A stretch of 64,000 nucleotides of DNA from Bimuria novae-zelandiae CBS 107.79 (lineage: Eukaryota; Ascomycota; Dothideomycetes; Pleosporales; Didymosphaeriaceae): the NCBI GenBank assembly GCA_010015655.1, contig ML976747.1:224374-288373 (forward strand), given 5' to 3'. The notes under the pieces were generated by a model, which did no database searches, was not told the origin of the DNA, and worked only from the letters and a program-made list of their open reading frames with translations. The stretch's first letter is position 1. Each line of letters opens with the position of its first letter. Made by a program: the position numbers and the translations under genes. This document shows, in pieces, positions 56,243-64,000 of this stretch.

Positions 56243-56725
56243 TCAAACCCTACAAATATAACTCCTACTCGGCAAGAACTTGATCTCCTCTCCCCAAGCC
56301 AGCCGTCCATACCACGTCACATTGCCATCGCAGTTCTCGCCGCTAAATCCCCTCGCGTTAGCACCTCTTCCACTTCCACTCCCTTCACCTCCTCCCTGTT
56401 TTACTCACGTATAAAACCAGCACGTCACACAATCTCCATTCCTCGCCCTCGTAGTCTTGACCTCCCGGTCTTCATGCACAACCTTGCACGTGTTCGCCTG
56501 CAGGCTAAAGGAGATGGGAATGTTGATATAGAAGCCTAGGCCGCAGAAGCGGATGGTGGTCTCGATGACTTCAGGGACTTCAGGGACTTCAGCGGCTCCA
56601 GCGGCTCCAGCGGCGCCAGTATGAGAGGTTGCTTCGTCGGTGGGGAAGGCGGCGGAGAAGGCGGCGGAGAAGGCGGCGGAGAGGCTCACGAGGAGGTAGA
56701 AGAGGAGAGTGGTGAGGATGGGCAT
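56243..56725 (-). CDS. small secreted cysteine-rich protein (effector-like)
   Basis: The predicted 138-residue precursor has exons 56725-56409 and 56342-56243, with a 66-bp GTGAGT...TTTAG intron and a GCTAAC branch. Without splicing the frame stops at once after FYT; splicing adds 32 residues with two more cysteines, which supports the intron. A signal peptide is evident (MPILTTLLFYLLVSLSAAFS). It runs into short tandem motifs: SAAF repeated, GAA repeated, PEV repeated. The mature part has six cysteines (61, 80, 99, 102, 110, 136), consistent with three disulfides, and ends CRV. No known domain. Size, secretion signal and even cysteine number fit fungal effector or antimicrobial-type proteins, but that role is inference only. 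Confidence 0.75.
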
Positions 56726-57580
56726 TGTGGGAGATATTCTGGCTGTAGGTGGGGAAGTAGATTAGGTTGTGTTGGATTGGTGGTTAGAGTACGAAGGGAT
56801 CGGATGGAGAGATGTGCGGCTCTCTTAGGCGAGGATTTATATATGAACAGGCGGCGAGTAGAAGTGAGGCAGATGTGTGGGTGAGAGAGGAAGGAGCGTT
56901 TGCCTGGAGCGGGGAAGCGTTCCTGACTTACCTGATTATAACGCAACTCCGCGATTAAGTTATTAAATCGACCCAGGCAAGCAGTTTGTAAAAGTGAGGG
57001 AAAGGTACAGAGATCAGCACGAGGTGGGACAGGTGCACACACGCAAAGAATGTAAGAGGGAAACGAAGAGTATAATTCCAAGAGGATTTTTGGAATGGTT
57101 CAGGGGAAACTGCGTGGACCCTAGATGATTGTAGAGTATGCATACGATGGTACTCCCCTTCGAAGACGCTAAGCTTGATCAATTTGTAGGTAATATCCTA
57201 CGTCTTCAACAGCTTGAGCTAGTTATTAGTATCGTGAATACGAAGTTGCGCTTACGGCGAAGCATAGCTTATGGGTTAACGCGTCGGTAAACGCCACGAT
57301 ATGCATTTTACAAGACTAGCAGCGCGACATGGGAACAAGGTCATCGTTGACATATGCGCGCCTCGCATCAGCATTGTTCATTATCAACCTCTAGACGGAC
57401 TTCGAGCCTAGCTACTCCTAAACCCATCCCACACATACCTCCCTTCCGCAGCTTAATTCTCATCTTCGCGCTCGATGGACCCCTTGCTGCGTAGACAAAA
57501 TGGTGGTAGTGACGGATGTCGAGTCGCCACCAAGTCTTGACTTTGCGCTTTTCGCATTCGTGCTCTGAGCTGAGCTTCAC
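56726..57580. other. intergenic region without a gene
   Basis: 855 bp that must include the promoter of the secreted-protein gene (near end) and the 3' region of MKT1 (far end), both on the minus strand. Short frames on both strands look like chance. Confidence 0.5.
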
Positions 57581-60066
57581 TCATCGCCGAGCAGCAAACC
57601 ACTCGTTCGCCTCGGCCCACTGCCTCTTCTCCGTCTCCTTGAGGTGACTGCCCTTGTTCTTGACTCCATCGTAAACCGCATCCCATAGCTCACCAGCCTT
57701 GTAAAGATCACCAACAAGGTCCAGCGCCTGAGGGAAGTATCGGGTAGCTGCGGTTTCGCGCACGCGGTTCTTGGTTTCGGCCGCCGTAGGGTCCTCATCA
57801 GTATACAACTCATCCAGGTACGACTTGACAGCGATGCTGAGGGCACAGTTGTTCGGCAGAAGGAAAGGAAGGCTGGCGATGTCAGCATAATTATGGCATA
57901 GGGTTAGGAAATATGAGCTTACTTCATAGCAATCTCCGACAGGTTCGATATGTCACGGTTGGCGGAGCCAGCCATGAACAATTGCGTGGCAGCTACTTCG
58001 ACGAGGTCGCGCAATGTTTGTCGGACTAGGTTGATAACAGAGCCATATGCGAGGAGGTGTTGGCTGAGGGGTCCGGTGAAGCCAATCGCCTTGTGTTGTA
58101 GATTGGCCAGGCCTGCTACCCGTGATACGAGGAGGTTGAACTGCCGATCCCTCTCTACGTTGTATTAGTGTTGATCACCCAGGTCAGATCGAGAAACGTA
58201 CGTTCGCCGCGCATTGGAGCGCCATGGTAAGGGAACATATCCAAGTCCCAGTTGAGGACGCCGAGCCGGATGAGCTCTATCGCAACAAGCACTGCCTCCT
58301 CCAGTTCTGACCTGCCCTTAAGAGCGGCAACCGCAGTCTTCAGCACCTTCCCCCAGGTGGTGAGGTTGTGGTTAGCATCGACATACTCCCGCAAGACAAG
58401 AAATCGCCATATGGAGTTGTACAAAATCTCCTCGGTTGTGCTTAGGGGCTACAAGGGATCAGCAAAGGATTTAGCATCGTTCGAACGCGCTTACGTTGTT
58501 GACGTCCTTCTTAGAGACGGTCTTGGTAACAAAGTCGGAATCCTGCAGGACTAGAATTGCGGAGCCGAGGCGGCCAGCCGGCTACATAGGTTAGCAAAGT
58601 CGGGACGAGGGAGGTGGACGACACATACCCTGTACTTGGACACAACATCCTTGAAAGTCGCTTCCTTGACGTTCCAGCTATCGACACTACGGCGCCAATC
58701 GGGTAGACCGGTCATGCTAATAGTGGTCGATTGGGGCTTTCCCGACTGGTCAAGCTTGAACCAGCACTTCAAGTCAACGTCTTTGTGCTGATACCAGTTG
58801 TGAAGTGACGAGGATAGCAGGCTGATAGCCGCGGTGCGTAACGGAGTGAGCTTATTGCTGACCAGGTCCTGGTACGCAAGCCCGTCCCCTCCGTCAATGG
58901 GCGGTGCTTCCACGATCTCGCTCGCCGCGCGCCAATTGAGGACGCGCGAGTTGATCAAGCCTCTCGACATGTAGTAGAAGACTTCGTCGGGTAACCGCTG
59001 TCCAATGAACTCATACGAGTCATTTGGTAGCTGGCCCTCTAGCAACGGTTGAACCTTGCCGTCGGTCGTGAGGATGGGGTGGTGCTTGACAGCGAGGCGG
59101 GCCTTGCGGTACCTGTCCACATAGTTCGTCCGCTGGAACATTGGATCATCACGGTTGTTCATTACGACGGAATGGCCCGTCCTGCCCTGGCTCATGATCA
59201 TCTCAATAGCGCCCCCAAGCTTTGATGCCTTGGCCCGGTTGGGTGCATCCAGGTTCGGCAGCGTAGGCAAGAAGTGTGTCCCAGCGAGCATGCAGGCGTC
59301 CACAAAGTTGTCTTCGGTGATTTCGGCGTTCTGGACGTATTTTCGCAGATCGGCAACGCACTTCTGGCGCTTCACCCACTTGAACATGCCCTCCTCGAGG
59401 TCCCAGGAGGTAATTACTTTGTCGCATTCGAACAGCAGGGCTTCAGATGACCCGGAGATTGCATGGACTCGCTCCTCCCTCTCGAGATAAGACAGCTGCG
59501 CTGTGTAAGTGAATGATCTGTAGCAGAAATGGGTGCACCGACCTGAGCCCATGCGCTGTACGGTGCGACCAAGAACGGGACCTTCTTGTCGGTCAAGATG
59601 GACTGGAGCGCGCGGAAGAGGTCTTCTGGCGCTACGTATGCTGTTCGCCGTTAGCTATTGCCCACGAGAATAGGAATATTGCAACCCTACGCGATTCGCC
59701 AAACTTCTGCACCGACTTCTCCGCCTCGTGGCTGTCGTACAGATGCCACGCAGTCGCGTTGACAATCGCACCCGCCTGCCGCGCCCGAAATGGATCATCC
59801 TGCTTCGCGATGTCGAGTCCGCTGAAGACGAAGAAGGGCTCAATCTGTAACTGCGCGAATCTGTTGAGGTCCTCCTCGATGTGCTGCCAAAAGCCTAGCG
59901 GTAGACCGCCCAACGCGGGCACAAGCGGTTCTGATGCGCGAGGGTGATTGAGGAGACGATGGTGGAGGTAATGAGCCGCTTCTATGCCGACGCGCGCGTT
60001 TTTCAGTTCGTCGAGCGGCGACGCTTCGCCAATTGTATTGCTCCATGTCTGGAAGTCGCGAATCAT
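57581..60066 (-). CDS. MKT1: MKT1 post-transcriptional regulator
   Basis: Mkt1 is a cytoplasmic protein of the XPG/FEN-like fold. With Pbp1 (ataxin-2) it regulates translation and stability of selected mRNAs. The seven inferred exons are 60066-59691, 59640-59543, 59495-58629, 58581-58495, 58448-58202, 58154-57923 and 57872-57581. All six introns are 46-50 bp and GT-AG, and the product is 732 residues (yeast has 830). The N-terminus has the XPG-N-like VGIEAAHYLHHRLLNHP and LPLGFWQHIEEDL, then PFFVFSGLDIAKQDDPFRAR. The XPG-I-like part has FLVAPYSAWAQLSYLERE and ALLFECDKVITSWD. The MKT1 N and C domains follow, with TEEILYNSIWRFLVLREYVD and FNLLVSRVAGLANLQ. The catalytic carboxylates of true XPG nucleases are largely missing, as is usual for Mkt1. 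The gene is intact. Confidence 0.92.
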
Positions 60067-60584
60067 GGTGCGCAGTCTGCGGAGAAGGCGCTGAGGTTTC
60101 GTGAGGATGTGCGAGAGGATGTTGCGGGGCGCCGCACGCGGGGCAGAGGAAATTGGACACGTCTATCTGTGCCTGGGTCAGAGAAAGAAGTAAGAGGGAA
60201 GGTGCGAACGGCGGGGAATTCTGTAATGTTGGAGTGAAACTCAAGACCCTGGACCTCTACACATTCGCGAGCTCTCCTCCGCCTGGACCGTGCATGCGAG
60301 CTAGCCGATACCCCTCCCATTGGTCAATTTCCCTACAATGGAACTGGGTAAACGATGTTTACTATAGGTAGCCATACCATCCTTTATTCGGTGCGCTTGG
60401 CCGAACTCAATTGGCGGTGTATCGCGTACTGTTCTGCTATCATGTTTGAATCTATTTGTAGTTTATCTTGAAAAGATCGCTCCTTCGCGTGACAATCCAC
60501 CTTAAAAGAGCTCAATCTCACCCGAAAGCACTACTACATCTACAACTTCCTCACCTTCGCCAAAATCGTTCACACGTATCCAAA
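60067..60584. promoter_or_regulatory. shared divergent promoter region of MKT1 and the oxygenase gene
   Basis: 518 bp lie between two start codons pointing away from each other. The oxygenase side is AC-rich just before its ATG, as in many fungal 5' leaders. No specific transcription-factor site could be assigned. Confidence 0.5.
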
Positions 60585-61728
60585 ATGCCACACTCCGAGA
60601 CCAAAGATGCCGACATACCTATCATCTCCATCTCCCACCCCACCCTAGAAGTCGCCCAACAAGTCCTTTCCGCCGCCTCAACCCACGGCTTCCTCTTCAT
60701 CTGCAACGATGGTTCCATTCTCCCCACCTCATCCATCAACAAGATGTTCGATCTCGTACGCCGGACTCTTCCCACCTCACTCAACTCACTAATCTAACAA
60801 TATGACACACGCCTAGTCCGCACGCGTCTTCTCCCAACCAACCATCCAAAAAGCCACCCACGCCATCCACACCCCCGAAGCCGGCGGCCTAAACTGCGGC
60901 TGGGTCCGCATGTCCGGTGAATCCCTCGACCCGTCGCACCCCGGAGACCCAAAGGAAGCCTTTAACATCGCCCCTCCCACCTCTTCCTCCCCCCTGCAGC
61001 CCCTACCCTCACCCCTTTCCTCCTCTGCTACAGAAATCTGTGACTTCTTGGGGTCATGCCACGACCTATGCACGCGCATCCTCACTTTACTCGGCGCAGC
61101 TTTGCGTATCCCCGAGGAGGAAGGAGGGGAGAGTTGGTTTGCAGACCGGCACGATGAGTCGAAGGGACCCAGCGGGACGATTTTCAGGATGTTGTATTAT
61201 CCCGCTACTACGGCGCAACGGGGAGAAGGAGAACAGAGGATCCGTGCAGGCGCACATTCTGACTATGGCAGCATCACACTGCTCTTCCGACTCCCTGGAC
61301 AGCCCGGGCTGGAGATTCTCAAACCGGACGGCACGTGGGCGCCTGTACCTGTCAACCCCCCCTCACCCACCTCTAACTCTTCCTCCGACGACGATGCGAA
61401 GGAGATGGGAAGTCCACCGATCCTCGTGAACATCGGGGACTTACTGTGTTTCTGGACCAACGGCATGCTGAAGAGCACCGTGCACCGGGTTACCTTCAGC
61501 GGCGGCGAGGAACGGTACAGCATGGCGTATTTCTGCCACCCGCTGGATGGGGCGCGATTGGAAGCCGTGCCGGGGGCGGTGATTCAAGCGTATGGGGATA
61601 AGGGGCGGGAGGAAGTGGGAAGGCAGAGGGAGAGGTTGGGGTTGGGTGGGGGAGCGGGAAGCGAGGTGTTGACGGCAAAGGAGCATTTGGATCGGAGGTT
61701 GAAGGTGACGTATGGGTTGAAGGACTAA
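60585..61728 (+). CDS. 2-oxoglutarate/Fe(II)-dependent oxygenase of the isopenicillin-N-synthase type
   Basis: This is a non-heme iron oxygenase. The exons are 60585-60755 and 60817-61728, with a 61-bp GTACGC...CCTAG intron, giving 360 residues. The N-terminal DIOX_N-like part reads IPIISISHPTLEVAQQVLSA, then ASTHGFLFICNDG. In the core, GAHSDYGSITLLF supplies the His and Asp ligands (about residues 203 and 205), STVHRVTF the distal His (about 279), and RYSMAYF the 2-oxoglutarate-binding Arg region. Proline/serine-rich inserts (residues near 110 and 235) are unusual but in frame. No cluster genes surround it, so the substrate, whether a secondary metabolite, gibberellin-like or other small molecule, cannot be assigned. 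The frame is intact. Confidence 0.88.
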
Positions 61729-61902
61729 CTAGAGAAGGAATTTCGTTGGGCAGGTGGTATATCAACAATTGAAACATAGAGTCCTAACGCCTCGCTATGC
61801 AGTGCACATACGCCGCGCCATGCCTCGTTGACGTCTCCAAAAAAGATCGGCTCGACTTCTACGTTCTACCCAAAACCATGGCATCATATATACACTTCCC
61901 CA

Positions 61903-64000
61903 TCATCCCCTCTTTTTCCTACTTGCCCTCCCCAGCCCCACTGCACTCTCACCCACAGCGTCCTTGACCACCCTCGTCTCCTCAATCACAGTCTCCGCCG
62001 CGACATTCCCCCCAATAGCCCTAATCATCTTCTCCCTCGCCCTCTGCGCGCCCGGCGAGTCCCACCCCAACTGCTGGCTCGGCTCCGGGGGCTTGAACGC
62101 GCGCAACGCCAAGTCTTCGTCCTCGCCCATTTCCTCCTCTTCAACCACCTTCGAAGCCGACGACTGTCGGGACAGCACGTCATCCGCTGCGGTCGAAGCA
62201 TTTGAGCGACCCGACTGCGCGCGCCCGAGCGGACGCCGTCGCCTCCGGCCTTTTACTTCTTCTTTTTCCGCGGGTGCACATGCCTTTCGGGTTGCGAGGA
62301 GTTTGAGCATGATGTCCGAGTAGTCCTTCTCTGGGGGGGGTTGGACGAGTGGATCGGCTGAGGCCTCCGTGGGTTCCGTGGGTTCCGTGTCAGGCGGGAG
62401 GACGGAATCTGGGGAAGGCTGTCGGAGGGGCCTCGTGATTTGCCGTGACGGTGCCGGGTTTAGTGAAATATCAGCTGATTCTGCTCGCGCAGAACTTGCT
62501 TTGGTCTCATGACCTTTTGCATCGAGATCTACATCTTGCAGAAGAGGGGAATCTGCTGCGCCATCGAATGCCTCTGGAAGCTGTGCGTCATGTTCAAATT
62601 CTAATTCAGATTGGTTAGTTGTAGTGCCCGGGTTAGTCGATGAGCTAGTAGTTGCAGGAGTGAGATTTCCAGAGGCTGACAGCTCTAATGTCCCTGGACG
62701 TCGTAAGCTTCCACGAGCATCGGATGTAGGCTGTGATCTCTGGGCTTTCTTTTGCTGAAGCCTGAAGCTCTCTTCTTTGGATACGGGCGCTGTGGGTACT
62801 TCCTTGGATGATTGGTTGGGTCGCCGCCTTCGATTCTGTGATTGTGATGCGGTGGTCGTAAGTGAATATTCATCATAGGGTTGAATTTCGCCACGCTTTA
62901 TACAATTCCATAACCAGTTCGCATGTACAACATGTATGCCTTTTTCAGTGGCGTACTTTAGTTTTTCAGGGTTTGGGTTGTGGTTGTGGCAGACCAGAAC
63001 AGATATCGTCGTTGATAGCGTTTCGTCATAAGTTGCTCCTACATGAATCAGTGGCATGATAGGAAGTCTTCGGAATCTGACCACGTACCGAACAACGCCA
63101 CCACTTTCGTAATATGCAGTAATTCAATGCCTGCAAAACCGGTGGAGTTTATTGTAAGACCCTCGAACCCTAACAGCGTTAGCACACGAAAAGCAATTGG
63201 GGGGTAAACATCGTACCACTAATACTAGGTTTATCGAAAGGCCTGCACAGAACACAGTCTGTTGGGTCTACTAAAGTTTTGCCGTGGAGACATCGCTCGA
63301 CCCACCAGTTGGTCACTAGTGACATTGTTCCGGCCGCTTCCGGCAGAGAAGTGAGGTCGGTTTGGGCATCATGAGGGACCAACACGAAGCCTTCCCCGAG
63401 GTCATCTGCAGAAAAATTATCTAATTCGGTAGCGTCACCAACGACAACTGCTCCATTGCTGTCTAGATGCTCTCGTAGGATGTTGGTCTAATTATGAGTA
63501 AGCGCTGCACCGAGCATGTAAGCGATTACACACCTTGTTCCTGTCGAAGCCGTCCAGGAAAATGACACGGCCTGCAAATATTCCATCATGGTCGTCTGAG
63601 AAGGGTCCACGAGTGCGTACTGCAGGGTCTTTCCTTGGCTGCATATCGACGCGTGCTTCGACCGGCGTCGTTGTACCATCGTCTTCGGGAAGCGGTTCCG
63701 GCTCATTGGCATTTGCCTCGGTCCAATCGTCCTCATCGTTGGCCTTCTTTTCTAAGCCAGCTGCGGTGATGCCGGCCCATAGGGCTTCAGTCTGGCCGCT
63801 CAACCGGGTACTGGCGGAGCGTCGCAGCTTTCGTCGCAGAGGGTTAATAGCCTCGATTTGCTCAGCGGCCCGCACGCGCTTTCCCAGCATGGGGGATGTG
63901 CTCCTGTGTCGATCCCAAGCTCCTACGCCTCGATCTCCTACTGGCATTGTGGGGTGATAGAAAGCCTCATCCAGGGCCATGCCGCGCTCCCGGCTTTGCT
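61903..64000 (-). CDS. BRCT-repeat checkpoint/replication protein (Rad4/Dpb11/TopBP1 type), 5' part outside window
   Basis: The visible exons are 64000-63534, 63487-63217, 63130-63089 and 63038-61903, with introns of 46, 86 and 50 bp; the frame is still open at the right edge. A linker with KRVRAAEQIEAINPLRRKLR leads into a BRCT pair. The first domain reads GIFAGRVIFLDGFDRNKTNI, then VTNWWVERCLHGKTLVDP; the second reads GIELLHITKVVALFG, then HNHNPNPEKLKYATEKGIHV and VHANWLWNCIKRGEIQPYDE. The long C-terminal tail is serine-, glutamate- and proline-rich and ends basic (KGRRRRRPLGR, ASRKKRG), so nuclear localisation is likely. The arrangement fits the scaffold linking CDK/checkpoint phosphoproteins in replication initiation and ATR signalling. 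A different multi-BRCT protein cannot be excluded because the N-terminal BRCTs are not visible. Confidence 0.8.

Noticed and set aside
59840..60244. A 134-codon minus-strand frame overlapping the start of MKT1
   Set aside because: It is in a different frame from the clear MKT1 N-terminus and has no domain. Low-complexity proline/serine content explains its length.
61264..61777. Minus-strand open frames opposite the 2-oxoglutarate oxygenase and across its 3' end
   Set aside because: Antisense shadows of a GC-rich coding region. The plus strand carries all iron-binding motifs.

Overview
The window looks like a chromosome segment from a filamentous ascomycete (Pezizomycotina, most likely a dothideomycete-type plant-associated or environmental mould; the species cannot be read from the sequence). 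The evidence is short 45-86 bp spliceosomal introns with GTRNGT donors and CTAAC/CTGAC branch sites, fungal-only families (HET domain, fungal NB-ARC/TPR receptor, fungal rhodopsin-like membrane protein, MKT1), and AT-rich blocks made of transposons full of TAA/TAG codons. In those blocks CpA/TpG is depleted while CpG survives. That is the footprint of repeat-induced point mutation (RIP), not of CpG deamination.

Layout. 1-4850: two head-to-head pogo-like elements that share one TA target, then a lineage-restricted gene broken by one TAG codon and truncated by a Tc1/IS630-type transposase. 5069-7631: an intact three-exon NB-ARC/TPR receptor gene. 7745-12598: a RIP-degraded hAT element with terminal repeats and a perfect 8-bp target duplication; a 1.9-kb LTR element with 172-bp LTRs and a 5-bp target duplication sits inside it. 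12912-27803: two RIP-degraded non-LTR retrotransposons lie tail to tail and flank a 5.3-kb normal-composition island, which holds an AIM9-like phosphotransferase gene and a small gene, each apparently shifted by one base. 27804-39620: Ty1/copia and Ty3/gypsy remnants on the minus strand. 39627-39676: a short telomere-like tract.

From 40 kb the window is mostly ordinary gene space: a small unknown gene, a GPI-anchor PIG-F/GPI11 subunit, translin, then two further RIP-degraded DNA transposons (43356-44654 and 45321-48815). After these come a rhodopsin-like membrane protein, a phenol 2-monooxygenase-type flavoprotein, a HET-domain protein, a six-cysteine secreted protein, MKT1, a 2-oxoglutarate/Fe(II) oxygenase, and the C-terminal part of a BRCT protein of the Rad4/Dpb11/TopBP1 type that runs off the right edge.

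The genes do not form one pathway. The accessory content (NLR-type receptor, HET protein, secreted cysteine-rich protein) fits a fast-evolving self/non-self and interaction repertoire lying among RIP-silenced transposons. MKT1, translin, PIG-F and the BRCT protein are core housekeeping genes. I found no tRNA, rRNA or CRISPR array. Exon boundaries were inferred by eye from reading frame, splice motifs and family knowledge, without transcript data.
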